NCBI RefSeq assembly: GCF_040115645.1
Contig: NW_027096055.1
Location: forward strand, 1 to 64,000
From: Euwallacea fornicatus
Lineage: Eukaryota > Arthropoda > Insecta > Coleoptera > Curculionidae
Length of the DNA stretch: 64,000 bases
Direction: 5' to 3'
Below the pieces are notes generated by a model. It was not told the origin of the DNA, ran no database searches, and saw only the letters and a list, made by a program, of their open reading frames with translations. This document shows, piece after piece, positions 12,145-26,048 of this stretch. Each line of letters begins with the position of its first letter. Position 1 is the stretch's first letter. The translations under genes and the position numbers were made by a program.

Positions 12145-13904
12145 TATTTTGTTACTTTTCAAACTTTGAAGCTCGATAACTTCGGCAAATGTGGACCAAA
12201 TTTCTTAAACAAAGTGTCAAATTAATCAGCTCGACGAGATCTTTAAAATGACACAACAATTCATGATTGCATCTTGTTGAATTTCCAAGAAAAATAGTAC
12301 TTTATGTGCTCAAACACACAACTTTTGTGACTTTTCAAACTTTGAAGCTCGATAACTTTGGCAAATGTGGACCAAATTTGTTAACCAAAGTGACAAATTA
12401 ATCAGCTCGACGAGATCTTTAAAATGACATAACACATCATTATTACATCTTGTTGAATTTCCAAGAAAAATAGTACTTTATGTGCTCAAACACACAACTT
12501 TTGTGACTTTTCAAACTTTGAAGCTCGATAACTTTGGCAAATGTGGACCAAATTTGTTAACCAAAGTGTCAAATTAATCAGCTCGACGAGATCTTTAAAA
12601 TGACACAACAATTCATGATTGCATCTTGTTGAATTTCCAAGAAAAATAGTACTTTATGTGCTCAAACACACAACTTTTGTGACTTTTCAAACTTTGAAGC
12701 TCGATAACTTCGGCAAATGAGGACCAAATTTGTTAAATAAAGTGTCAAATTAATCAGCTTGACGAGATTTTGAATATGTCACAACACATCATGATTGCAT
12801 CTTGTTGAATTTCCAAGAAAAATAGTACTTTATGTGCTCAAACACACATATTTTGTTACTTTTCAAATTTTGAAGATCGATAACTTCGGCAAATGTGGAC
12901 CAAATTTGTTAACCAAAGTGTCAAATTAATCAGCTCGACGAGATCTTTAAAATGACACAACAATTCATGATTGCATCTTGTTGAATTTCCAAGAAAAATA
13001 GTACTTTATGTGCTCAAACACACATATTTTGTGACTTTTCAAACTTTGAAGCTCGATAACTTCGGCAAATGTGGACCAAATTTCTTAAACAAAGTGTCAA
13101 ATTAATCAGCTCGACGAGATCTTTAAAATGACACAACAATTCATGATTGCATCTTGTTGAATTTCCAAGAAAAATAGTAATATATGTGCTCAAACACACA
13201 ACTTTTGTGACTTTTCAAACTTTGAAGCTCGATAGCTTCGGCAAATGAAGACCAAATTTGTTAAACAAAGTGTCAAATTAATCAGCTCGACGAGATCTTT
13301 AAAATGACACAACAATTCATGATTGCATCTTGTTGAATTTCCAAGAAAAATAGTACTTTATGTGCTCAAACACACAACTTTTGTGACTTTTCAAACTTTG
13401 AAGCTCGATAGCTTCGGCAAATGAAGACCAAATTTGTTAAACAAAGTGTCAAATTAATCAGCTCGACGAGATCTTTAAAATGACACAACAATTCATGATT
13501 GCATCTTGTTGAATTTCCAAGAAAAATAGTAATATATGTGCTCAAACACACAACTTTTGTGACTTTTCAAAATTTGAAGCTCGATAACTTTGGCAAATGT
13601 GGACCAAATTTGTTAACCAAAGTGTCAAATTAATCAGCTCGACGAAATCTTTAAAATGACACAACAATTCATGATTGCATCTTGTTGAATTTCCAAGAAA
13701 AATAGTAATATATGTGCTCAAACACACAACTTTTGTGACTTTTCAAAATTTGAAGCTCGATAACTTTGGCAAATGTGGACCAAATTTGTTAACCAAAGTG
13801 TCAAATTAATCAGCTCGACGAGATCTTTAAAATGACACAACAATTCATGATTGCATCTTGTTGAATTTCCAAGAAAAATAGTACTTTATGTGCTCAAACA
13901 CACA
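12145..13904 (+). repeat. 10-mer HOR, copy 2, direct tandem duplicate
   Basis: Order F-Gp-E-I-J-K-A2-A-L-B, matching copy 1 monomer for monomer with the same rare alleles (GTGACAAA, GACATAAC, TTAAATAAAG, GAAGATCG). Only the last monomer differs, being a plain B here. The same block recurs at 31329-33088 and 36433-38192, and as a 9-mer at 39425-41008. Confidence 0.9.
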
Positions 13905-14608
13905 ACTTTTGTGACTTTTCAAACTTTGAAGCTCGATAGCTTCGGCAAATGAAGACCAAATTTGTTAAACAAAGTGTCAAATTAATCAGCTCGACGAGAT
14001 CTTTAAAATGTCACAACAATTCATGATTGCATCTTGTTGAATTTCCAAGAAAAATAGTAATATATGTGCTCAAACACACAACTTTTGTGACTTTTCCAAT
14101 TTTGAAGCTCGATAACTTTGGCAAATGAAGACCAAATTTGTTAAACAAAGTGTCAAATTAATCAGCTCGACGAGATCTTTAAAATGACACAACAATTCAT
14201 GATTGCATCTTGTTGAATTTCCAAGAAAAATAGTAATATATGTGCTCAAACACACAACTTTTGTGACTTTTCAAACTTTGAAGCTCGATAACTTTGGCAA
14301 ATGTGGACCAAATTTGTTAACCAAAGTGTCAAATTAATCAGCTCGACGAGATCTTTAAAATGACACAACACATCATTATTACATCTTGTTGAATTTCCAA
14401 GAAAAATAGTACATTATGTGGTCAAACTCACAACTTTTGTGACTTTTCAAACTTTGAAGCTCGATAACTTCGGCAAATGTGGACCAAATTTCTTAAACAA
14501 AGTGTCAAAGTAATCACCTCAACGAGATTTTGAAGATGTCACAACACATCATGATTACATCTTGTTGAACTTCCAAGAAAAATAGTACTTTATGTGCTCA
14601 AACACACA
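13905..14608 (+). repeat. Linker A3-C1-G2-M
   Basis: Four monomers joining the 10-mer pair to the 14-mer pair. This is the first appearance of the linked G2 and M monomers: G2 ends with TACATTATGTGG and TCAAACTCAC, and M carries CAAAGTAATCACC and CTCAACGAG. The same A3-C1-G2-M order recurs at 25697-26400 and 33089-33792. Confidence 0.8.
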
Positions 14609-17072
14609 ACTTTTGTGACTTTTCAAACTTTGAAGCTCGATAGCTTCGGCAAATGAAGACCAAATTTGTTAAACAAAGTGTCAAATTAATCAGCTCGACG
14701 AGATCTTTAAAATGACACAACAATTCATGATTGCATCTTGTTGAATTTCCAAGAAAAATAGTAATATATGTGCTCAAACACACAACTTTTGTGACTTTTC
14801 AAAATTTGAAGCTCGATAACTTTGGCAAATGTGGACCAAATTTGTTAACCAAAGTGTCAAATTAATCAGCTCGACGAGATCTTTAAAATGACACAACAAT
14901 TCATGATTGCATCTTGTTGAATTTCCAAGAAAAATAGTACTTTATGTGCTCAAACACACCACTTTTGTGACTTTTCCAATTTTGAAGCTCGATAACTTTG
15001 GCAAATGAAGACCAAATTTGTTAAACAAAGTGTCAAATTAATCAGCTCGACGAGATCTTTAAAATGACACAACAATTCATGATTGCATCTTGTTGAATTT
15101 CCAAGAAAAATAGTAATATATGTGCTCAAACACACAACTTTTGTGACTTTTCAAAATTTGAAGCTCGATAACTTTGGCAAATGTGGACCAAATTTGTTAA
15201 CCAAAGTGTCAAATTAATCAGCTCGACGAGATCTTTAAAATGACACAACAATTCATGATTGCATCTTGTTGAATTTCCAAGAAAAATAGTACTTTATGTG
15301 CTCAAACACACCACTTTTGTGACTTTTCCAATTTTGAAGCTCGATAACTTTGGCAAATGAAGACCAAATTTGTTAAACAAAGTGTCAAATTAATCAGCTC
15401 GACGAGATTTTGAAGATGTCACAACACATCATGATTACATCTTGTTGAACTTCCAGGAAAAATAGTACTTTATGTGCTCAAACACACAACTTTTGTGACT
15501 TTTCAAACTTTGAAGCTCGATAACTTTGGCAAATGTGGACCAAATTTGTTAAACAAAGTGTCAAATTAATCAGCTCGACGAGATCTTTAAAATGACACAA
15601 CAATTCATGATTGCATCTTGTTGAATTTCCAAGAAAAATAGTACTTTATGTGCTCAAACACACATATTTTGTTACTTTTCAAACTTTGAAGCTCGATAAC
15701 TTCGGCAAATGTGGACCAAATTTCTTAAACAAAGTGTCAAATTAATCAGCTCGACGAGATCTTTAAAATGACACAACAATTCATGATTGCATCTTGTTGA
15801 ATTTCCAAGAAAAATAGTACTTTATGTGCTCAAACACACAACTTTTGTGACTTTTCAAACTTTGAAGCTCGATAACTTTGGCAAATGTGGACCAAATTTG
15901 TTAACCAAAGTGTCAAATTAATCAGCTCGACGAGATCTTTAAAATGACACAACAATTCATGATTGCATCTTGTTGAATTTCCAAGAAAAATAGTACTTTA
16001 TGTGCTCAAACACACAACTTTTGTGACTTTTCAAACTTTGAAGCTCGATAGCTTCGGCAAATGAAGACCAAATTTGTTAAACAAAGTGTCAAATTAATCA
16101 GCTCGACGAGATCTTTAAAATGACACAACAATTCATGATTGCATCTTGTTGAATTTCCAAGAAAAATAGTAATATATGTGCTCAAACACACAACTTTTGT
16201 GACTTTTCAAAATTTGAAGCTCGATAACTTTGGCAAATGTGGACCAAATTTGTTAACCAAAGTGTCAAATTAATCAGCTCGACGAGATCTTTAAAATGAC
16301 ACAACAATTCATGATTGCATCTTGTTGAATTTCCAAGAAAAATAGTACTTTATGTGCTCAAACACACCACTTTTGTGACTTTTCCAATTTTGAAGCTCGA
16401 TAACTTTGGCAAATGAAGACCAAATTTGTTAAACAAAGTGTCAAATTAATCAGCTCGACGAGATTTTGAAGATGTCACAACACATCATGATTACATCTTG
16501 TTGAACTTCCAGGAAAAATAGTACTTTATGTGCTCAAACACACAACTTTTGTGACTTTTCAAACTTTGAAGCTCGATAACTTTGGCAAATGTGGACCAAA
16601 TTTGTTAAACAAAGTGTCAAATTAATCAGCTTGACGAGATTTTGAATATGTCACAACACATCATGATTGCATCTTGTTGAATTTCCAAGAAAAATAGTAC
16701 TTTATGTGCTCAAACACACATATTTTGTTACTTTTCAAACTTTGAAGCTCGATAACTTCGGCAAATGTGGACCAAATTTCTTAAACAAAGTGTCAAATTA
16801 ATCAGCTCGACGAGATCTTTAAAATGACACAACAATTCATGATTGCATCTTGTTGAATTTCCAAGAAAAATAGTACTTTATGTGCTCAAACACACAACTT
16901 TTGTGACTTTTCAAACTTTGAAGCTCGATAACTTTGGCAAATGTGGACCAAATTTGTTAACCAAAGTGACAAATTAATCAGCTCGACGAGATCTTTAAAA
17001 TGACATAACACATCATTATTACATCTTGTTGAATTTCCAAGAAAAATAGTACTTTATGTGCTCAAACACACA
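14609..17072 (+). repeat. Second-family 14-mer HOR, copy 2
   Basis: Order A-B-C1-B-D-E2-F-E-A-B-D-H-F-Gp, the same as at 8273-10736. It abuts copy 3 directly, giving a 2464-bp tandem duplication. By eye I found no private difference between copies 2 and 3, which implies recent duplication or conversion. Confidence 0.9.
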
Positions 17073-19536
17073 ACTTTTGTGACTTTTCAAACTTTGAAGC
17101 TCGATAGCTTCGGCAAATGAAGACCAAATTTGTTAAACAAAGTGTCAAATTAATCAGCTCGACGAGATCTTTAAAATGACACAACAATTCATGATTGCAT
17201 CTTGTTGAATTTCCAAGAAAAATAGTAATATATGTGCTCAAACACACAACTTTTGTGACTTTTCAAAATTTGAAGCTCGATAACTTTGGCAAATGTGGAC
17301 CAAATTTGTTAACCAAAGTGTCAAATTAATCAGCTCGACGAGATCTTTAAAATGACACAACAATTCATGATTGCATCTTGTTGAATTTCCAAGAAAAATA
17401 GTACTTTATGTGCTCAAACACACCACTTTTGTGACTTTTCCAATTTTGAAGCTCGATAACTTTGGCAAATGAAGACCAAATTTGTTAAACAAAGTGTCAA
17501 ATTAATCAGCTCGACGAGATCTTTAAAATGACACAACAATTCATGATTGCATCTTGTTGAATTTCCAAGAAAAATAGTAATATATGTGCTCAAACACACA
17601 ACTTTTGTGACTTTTCAAAATTTGAAGCTCGATAACTTTGGCAAATGTGGACCAAATTTGTTAACCAAAGTGTCAAATTAATCAGCTCGACGAGATCTTT
17701 AAAATGACACAACAATTCATGATTGCATCTTGTTGAATTTCCAAGAAAAATAGTACTTTATGTGCTCAAACACACCACTTTTGTGACTTTTCCAATTTTG
17801 AAGCTCGATAACTTTGGCAAATGAAGACCAAATTTGTTAAACAAAGTGTCAAATTAATCAGCTCGACGAGATTTTGAAGATGTCACAACACATCATGATT
17901 ACATCTTGTTGAACTTCCAGGAAAAATAGTACTTTATGTGCTCAAACACACAACTTTTGTGACTTTTCAAACTTTGAAGCTCGATAACTTTGGCAAATGT
18001 GGACCAAATTTGTTAAACAAAGTGTCAAATTAATCAGCTCGACGAGATCTTTAAAATGACACAACAATTCATGATTGCATCTTGTTGAATTTCCAAGAAA
18101 AATAGTACTTTATGTGCTCAAACACACATATTTTGTTACTTTTCAAACTTTGAAGCTCGATAACTTCGGCAAATGTGGACCAAATTTCTTAAACAAAGTG
18201 TCAAATTAATCAGCTCGACGAGATCTTTAAAATGACACAACAATTCATGATTGCATCTTGTTGAATTTCCAAGAAAAATAGTACTTTATGTGCTCAAACA
18301 CACAACTTTTGTGACTTTTCAAACTTTGAAGCTCGATAACTTTGGCAAATGTGGACCAAATTTGTTAACCAAAGTGTCAAATTAATCAGCTCGACGAGAT
18401 CTTTAAAATGACACAACAATTCATGATTGCATCTTGTTGAATTTCCAAGAAAAATAGTACTTTATGTGCTCAAACACACAACTTTTGTGACTTTTCAAAC
18501 TTTGAAGCTCGATAGCTTCGGCAAATGAAGACCAAATTTGTTAAACAAAGTGTCAAATTAATCAGCTCGACGAGATCTTTAAAATGACACAACAATTCAT
18601 GATTGCATCTTGTTGAATTTCCAAGAAAAATAGTAATATATGTGCTCAAACACACAACTTTTGTGACTTTTCAAAATTTGAAGCTCGATAACTTTGGCAA
18701 ATGTGGACCAAATTTGTTAACCAAAGTGTCAAATTAATCAGCTCGACGAGATCTTTAAAATGACACAACAATTCATGATTGCATCTTGTTGAATTTCCAA
18801 GAAAAATAGTACTTTATGTGCTCAAACACACCACTTTTGTGACTTTTCCAATTTTGAAGCTCGATAACTTTGGCAAATGAAGACCAAATTTGTTAAACAA
18901 AGTGTCAAATTAATCAGCTCGACGAGATTTTGAAGATGTCACAACACATCATGATTACATCTTGTTGAACTTCCAGGAAAAATAGTACTTTATGTGCTCA
19001 AACACACAACTTTTGTGACTTTTCAAACTTTGAAGCTCGATAACTTTGGCAAATGTGGACCAAATTTGTTAAACAAAGTGTCAAATTAATCAGCTTGACG
19101 AGATTTTGAATATGTCACAACACATCATGATTGCATCTTGTTGAATTTCCAAGAAAAATAGTACTTTATGTGCTCAAACACACATATTTTGTTACTTTTC
19201 AAACTTTGAAGCTCGATAACTTCGGCAAATGTGGACCAAATTTCTTAAACAAAGTGTCAAATTAATCAGCTCGACGAGATCTTTAAAATGACACAACAAT
19301 TCATGATTGCATCTTGTTGAATTTCCAAGAAAAATAGTACTTTATGTGCTCAAACACACAACTTTTGTGACTTTTCAAACTTTGAAGCTCGATAACTTTG
19401 GCAAATGTGGACCAAATTTGTTAACCAAAGTGACAAATTAATCAGCTCGACGAGATCTTTAAAATGACATAACACATCATTATTACATCTTGTTGAATTT
19501 CCAAGAAAAATAGTACTTTATGTGCTCAAACACACA
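17073..19536 (+). repeat. Second-family 14-mer HOR, copy 3
   Basis: Direct tandem repeat of 14609-17072 with the same order and rare alleles. It ends in Gp (GTGACAAA, GACATAAC) at 19361-19536. The array then switches to the A-L-B-A3 tetramer. Confidence 0.9.
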
Positions 19537-20944
19537 ACTTTTGTGACTTTTCAAACTTTGAAGCTCGATAGCTTCGGCAAATGAAGACCAAATTTGTTAA
19601 ACAAAGTGTCAAATTAATCAGCTCGACGAGATCTTTAAAATGACACAACAATTCATGATTGCATCTTGTTGAATTTCCAAGAAAAATAGTAATATATGTG
19701 CTCAAACACACAACTTTTGTGACTTTTCAAAATTTGAAGCTCGATAACTTTGGCAAATGTGGACCAAATTTGTTAACCAAAGTGTCAAATTAATCAGCTC
19801 GACGAAATCTTTAAAATGACACAACAATTCATGATTGCATCTTGTTGAATTTCCAAGAAAAATAGTAATATATGTGCTCAAACACACAACTTTTGTGACT
19901 TTTCAAAATTTGAAGCTCGATAACTTTGGCAAATGTGGACCAAATTTGTTAACCAAAGTGTCAAATTAATCAGCTCGACGAGATCTTTAAAATGACACAA
20001 CAATTCATGATTGCATCTTGTTGAATTTCCAAGAAAAATAGTACTTTATGTGCTCAAACACACAACTTTTGTGACTTTTCAAACTTTGAAGCTCGATAGC
20101 TTCGGCAAATGAAGACCAAATTTGTTAAACAAAGTGTCAAATTAATCAGCTCGACGAGATCTTTAAAATGTCACAACAATTCATGATTGCATCTTGTTGA
20201 ATTTCCAAGAAAAATAGTACTTTATGTGCTCAAACACACAACTTTTGTGACTTTTCAAACTTTGAAGCTCGATAGCTTCGGCAAATGAAGACCAAATTTG
20301 TTAAACAAAGTGTCAAATTAATCAGCTCGACGAGATCTTTAAAATGACACAACAATTCATGATTGCATCTTGTTGAATTTCCAAGAAAAATAGTAATATA
20401 TGTGCTCAAACACACAACTTTTGTGACTTTTCAAAATTTGAAGCTCGATAACTTTGGCAAATGTGGACCAAATTTGTTAACCAAAGTGTCAAATTAATCA
20501 GCTCGACGAAATCTTTAAAATGACACAACAATTCATGATTGCATCTTGTTGAATTTCCAAGAAAAATAGTAATATATGTGCTCAAACACACAACTTTTGT
20601 GACTTTTCAAAATTTGAAGCTCGATAACTTTGGCAAATGTGGACCAAATTTGTTAACCAAAGTGTCAAATTAATCAGCTCGACGAGATCTTTAAAATGAC
20701 ACAACAATTCATGATTGCATCTTGTTGAATTTCCAAGAAAAATAGTACTTTATGTGCTCAAACACACAACTTTTGTGACTTTTCAAACTTTGAAGCTCGA
20801 TAGCTTCGGCAAATGAAGACCAAATTTGTTAAACAAAGTGTCAAATTAATCAGCTCGACGAGATCTTTAAAATGTCACAACAATTCATGATTGCATCTTG
20901 TTGAATTTCCAAGAAAAATAGTAATATATGTGCTCAAACACACA
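19537..20944 (+). repeat. Tandem pair of A-L-B-A3 tetramers (704 bp each)
   Basis: Copies at 19537-20240 and 20241-20944. The A3 monomers show AAAATGTCAC where most copies show AAAATGACAC. The first copy's A3 has a TACTTTA tail and the second a TAATATA tail. The same tetramer occurs singly at 13377-14080, 25169-25872, 32561-33264 and 40481-41184. Confidence 0.85.
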
Positions 20945-21472
20945 ACTTTTGTGACTTTTCCAATTTTGAAGCTCGATAACTTTGGCAAATGTGGACCAAA
21001 TTTGTTAACCAAAGTGTCAAATTAATCAGCTCGACGAAATCTTTAAAATGACACAACAATTCATGATTGCATCTTGTTGAATTTCCAAGAAAAATAGTAA
21101 TATATGTGCTCAAACACACAACTTTTGTGACTTTTCAAACTTTGAAGCTCGATAACTTTGGCAAATGTGGACCAAATTTGTTAACCAAAGTGTCAAATTA
21201 ATCAGCTCGACGAGATCTTTAAAATGACACAACACATCATTATTACATCTTGTTGAATTTCCAAGAAAAATAGTACATTATGTGGTCAAACTCACAACTT
21301 TTGTGACTTTTCAAACTTTGAAGCTCGATAACTTCGGCAAATGTGGACCAAATTTCTTAAACAAAGTGTCAAAGTAATCACCTCAACGAGATTTTGAAGA
21401 TGTCACAACACATCATGATTACATCTTGTTGAACTTCCAAGAAAAATAGTACTTTATGTGCTCAAACACACA
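20945..21472 (+). repeat. C/L hybrid followed by G2-M
   Basis: The monomer at 20945-21120 begins with the C allele (CCAAT) but continues with TGTGG, TTAACC and GACGAAAT, the L alleles. It sits where other A3-G2 junctions have a plain C1 (14081, 25873, 33265), so it looks like C1 converted by, or recombined with, L. G2 and M follow as in the other junctions. Confidence 0.8.
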
Positions 21473-22880
21473 ACTTTTGTGACTTTTCAAACTTTGAAGC
21501 TCGATAGCTTCGGCAAATGAAGACCAAATTTGTTAAACAAAGTGTCAAATTAATCAGCTCGACGAGATCTTTAAAATGACACAACAATTCATGATTGCAT
21601 CTTGTTGAATTTCCAAGAAAAATAGTAATATATGTGCTCAAACACACAACTTTTGTGACTTTTCAAAATTTGAAGCTCGATAACTTTGGCAAATGTGGAC
21701 CAAATTTGTTAACCAAAGTGTCAAATTAATCAGCTCGACGAGATCTTTAAAATGACACAACAATTCATGATTGCATCTTGTTGAATTTCCAAGAAAAATA
21801 GTACTTTATGTGCTCAAACACACCACTTTTGTGACTTTTCCAATTTTGAAGCTCGATAACTTTGGCAAATGAAGACCAAATTTGTTAAACAAAGTGTCAA
21901 ATTAATCAGCTCGACGAGATCTTTAAAATGACACAACAATTCATGATTGCATCTTGTTGAATTTCCAAGAAAAATAGTAATATATGTGCTCAAACACACA
22001 ACTTTTGTGACTTTTCAAAATTTGAAGCTCGATAACTTTGGCAAATGTGGACCAAATTTGTTAACCAAAGTGTCAAATTAATCAGCTCGACGAGATCTTT
22101 AAAATGACACAACAATTCATGATTGCATCTTGTTGAATTTCCAAGAAAAATAGTACTTTATGTGCTCAAACACACCACTTTTGTGACTTTTCCAATTTTG
22201 AAGCTCGATAACTTTGGCAAATGAAGACCAAATTTGTTAAACAAAGTGTCAAATTAATCAGCTCGACGAGATTTTGAAGATGTCACAACACATCATGATT
22301 ACATCTTGTTGAACTTCCAGGAAAAATAGTACTTTATGTGCTCAAACACACAACTTTTGTGACTTTTCAAACTTTGAAGCTCGATAACTTTGGCAAATGT
22401 GGACCAAATTTGTTAAACAAAGTGTCAAATTAATCAGCTCGACGAGATCTTTAAAATGACACAACAATTCATGATTGCATCTTGTTGAATTTCCAAGAAA
22501 AATAGTACTTTATGTGCTCAAACACACATATTTTGTTACTTTTCAAACTTTGAAGCTCGATAACTTCGGCAAATGTGGACCAAATTTCTTAAACAAAGTG
22601 TCAAATTAATCAGCTCGACGAGATCTTTAAAATGACACAACAATTCATGATTGCATCTTGTTGAATTTCCAAGAAAAATAGTACTTTATGTGCTCAAACA
22701 CACAACTTTTGTGACTTTTCAAACTTTGAAGCTCGATAACTTTGGCAAATGTGGACCAAATTTGTTAACCAAAGTGTCAAATTAATCAGCTCGACGAGAT
22801 CTTTAAAATGACACAACAATTCATGATTGCATCTTGTTGAATTTCCAAGAAAAATAGTACTTTATGTGCTCAAACACACA
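21473..22880 (+). repeat. 8-mer core A-B-C1-B-D-E2-F-E
   Basis: 1408-bp run identical in order to the first eight monomers of the second-family 14-mer. It also occurs at 26401-27808 and 29041-30448. In all three places, and at 14609, it is preceded by G2-M, giving a shared 10-monomer block G2-M-A-B-C1-B-D-E2-F-E at 14257, 21121, 26049 and 28689. Confidence 0.88.
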
Positions 22881-24992
22881 ACTTTTGTGACTTTTCAAAC
22901 TTTGAAGCTCGATAGCTTCGGCAAATGAAGACCAAATTTGTTAAACAAAGTGTCAAATTAATCAGCTCGACGAGATCTTTAAAATGACACAACAATTCAT
23001 GATTGCATCTTGTTGAATTTCCAAGAAAAATAGTACTTTATGTGCTCAAACACACAACTTTTGTGACTTTTCAAACTTTGAAGCTCGATAGCTTCGGCAA
23101 ATGAAGACCAAATTTGTTAAACAAAGTGTCAAATTAATCAGCTCGACGAGATCTTTAAAATGACACATCAATTCATGATTGCATCTTGTTGAATTTCCAA
23201 GAAAAATAGTACTTTATGTGTTCAAACACACCACTTTTGTGACTTTTCCAATTTTGAAGCTCGATAACTTTGGCAAATGAAGACCAAATTTGTTAAACAA
23301 AGTGTCAAATTAATCAGCTCGACGAGATTTTGAAGATGTCACAACACATCATGATTGCATCTTGTTGAATTTCCAAGAAAAATAGTACTTTATGTGCTCA
23401 AACACACATATTTTGTGACTTTTCAAACTTTGAAGCTCGATAACTTTGGCAAATGAGGACCAAATTTGTTAAACAAAGTGTCAAATTAATCAGCTCGACG
23501 AGATTTTGAAGATGTCACAACACATCATGATTGCATCTTGTTGAATTTCCAAGAAAAATAGTACTTTATGTGCTCAAACACACATATTTTGTGACTTTTC
23601 AAACTTTGAAGCTCGATAACTTTGGCAAATGAGGACCAAATTTGTTAAACAAAGTGTCAAATTAATCAGCTCGACGAGATCTTTAAAATGACACAACAAT
23701 TCATGATTGCATCTTGTTGAATTTCCAAGAAAAATAGTACTTTATGTGCTCAAACACACAACTTTTGTGACTTTTCAAACTTTGAAGCTCGATAACTTTG
23801 GCAAATGTGGACCAAATTTGTTAACCAAAGTGTCAAATTAATCAGCTCGACGAGATCTTTAAAATGACACATCAATTCATGATTGCATCTTGTTGAATTT
23901 CCAAGAAAAATAGTAATATATGTGCTCAAACACACAACTTTTGTGACTTTTCAAACTTTGAAGCTCGATAACTTTGGCAAATGTGGACCAAATTTGTTAA
24001 ACAAAGTGTCAAATTAATAAGCTCGACGAGATCTTTAAAATGACACAACAATTCATGATTGCATCTTGTTGAATTTCCAAGAAAAATAGTACTTTATGTG
24101 CTCAAACACACAACTTTTGTGACTTTTCAAACTTTGAAGCTCGATAACTTTGGCAAATGTGGACCAAATTTGTTAACCAAAGTGTCAAATTAATCAGCTC
24201 GACGAGATCTTTAAAATGACACATCAATTCATGATTGCATCTTGTTGAATTTCCAAGAAAAATAGTAATATATGTGCTCAAACACACAACTTTTGTGACT
24301 TTTCAAAATTTGAAGCTCGATAACTTTGGCAAATGTGGACCAAATTTGTTAACCAAAGTGTCAAATTAATCAGCTCGACGAGATCTTTCAAATGACACAA
24401 CAATTCATGATTGCATCTTGTTGAATTTCCAAGAAAAATAGTACTTTATGTGCTCAAACACACAACTTTTGTGACTTTTCAAACTTTGAAGCTCGATAAC
24501 TTTGGCAAATGTGGACCAAATTTGTTAACCAAAGTGTCAAATTAATCAGCTCGACGAGATTTTGAAGATGTCACAACACATCATGATTGCATCTTGTTGA
24601 ATTTCCAAGAAAAATAGTACTTTATGTGTTCAAACACACCACTTTTGTGACTTTTCCAATTTTGAAGCTCGATAACTTTGGCAAATGAAGACCAAATTTG
24701 TTAAACAAAGTGTCAAATTAATCAGCTCGACGAGATTTTGAAGATGTCACAACACATCATGATTGCATCTTGTTGAATTTCCAAGAAAAATAGTACTTTA
24801 TGTGCTCAAACACACATATTTTGTGACTTTTCAAACTTTGAAGCTCGATAACTTTGGCAAATGAGGACCAAATTTGTTAAACAAAGTGTCAAATTAATCA
24901 GCTCGACGAGATCTTTAAAATGACACAACAATTCATGATTGCATCTTGTTGAATTTCCAAGAAAAATAGTACTTTATGTGCTCAAACACACA
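22881..24992 (+). repeat. Divergent island with N and O monomers
   Basis: Twelve monomers with alleles rare or absent elsewhere: GTGTTCAAACACACC tails (around 23220 and 24628), N monomers (TATTTTGTGAC plus AAATGAGG at 23409, 23585, 24817), O monomers with GACACATCAATTC (23761, 24113), and private changes TTAATAAGCTC at 24019 and CTTTCAAATG at 24389. A three-monomer motif (GTGTTC-tailed, D2, N) opens the island at 23057 and recurs near its end at 24465. D2 returns only near the right end of the window, from 57377. Confidence 0.8.
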
Positions 24993-26048
24993 ACTTTTGT
25001 GACTTTTCAAACTTTGAAGCTCGATAGCTTCGGCAAATGAAGACCAAATTTGTTAAACAAAGTGTCAAATTAATCAGCTCGACGAGATCTTTAAAATGTC
25101 ACAACAATTCATGATTGCATCTTGTTGAATTTCCAAGAAAAATAGTACTTTATGTGCTCAAACACACAACTTTTGTGACTTTTCAAACTTTGAAGCTCGA
25201 TAGCTTCGGCAAATGAAGACCAAATTTGTTAAACAAAGTGTCAAATTAATCAGCTCGACGAGATCTTTAAAATGACACAACAATTCATGATTGCATCTTG
25301 TTGAATTTCCAAGAAAAATAGTAATATATGTGCTCAAACACACAACTTTTGTGACTTTTCAAAATTTGAAGCTCGATAACTTTGGCAAATGTGGACCAAA
25401 TTTGTTAACCAAAGTGTCAAATTAATCAGCTCGACGAAATCTTTAAAATGACACAACAATTCATGATTGCATCTTGTTGAATTTCCAAGAAAAATAGTAA
25501 TATATGTGCTCAAACACACAACTTTTGTGACTTTTCAAAATTTGAAGCTCGATAACTTTGGCAAATGTGGACCAAATTTGTTAACCAAAGTGTCAAATTA
25601 ATCAGCTCGACGAGATCTTTAAAATGACACAACAATTCATGATTGCATCTTGTTGAATTTCCAAGAAAAATAGTACTTTATGTGCTCAAACACACAACTT
25701 TTGTGACTTTTCAAACTTTGAAGCTCGATAGCTTCGGCAAATGAAGACCAAATTTGTTAAACAAAGTGTCAAATTAATCAGCTCGACGAGATCTTTAAAA
25801 TGTCACAACAATTCATGATTGCATCTTGTTGAATTTCCAAGAAAAATAGTAATATATGTGCTCAAACACACAACTTTTGTGACTTTTCCAATTTTGAAGC
25901 TCGATAACTTTGGCAAATGAAGACCAAATTTGTTAAACAAAGTGTCAAATTAATCAGCTCGACGAGATCTTTAAAATGACACAACAATTCATGATTGCAT
26001 CTTGTTGAATTTCCAAGAAAAATAGTAATATATGTGCTCAAACACACA
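24993..26048 (+). repeat. A3-A-L-B-A3-C1 segment
   Basis: Six monomers restoring the common types after the N/O island. The A-L-B-A3-C1 part, followed by G2-M, repeats the order around 13377-14608 and 32561-33792. Confidence 0.75.
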
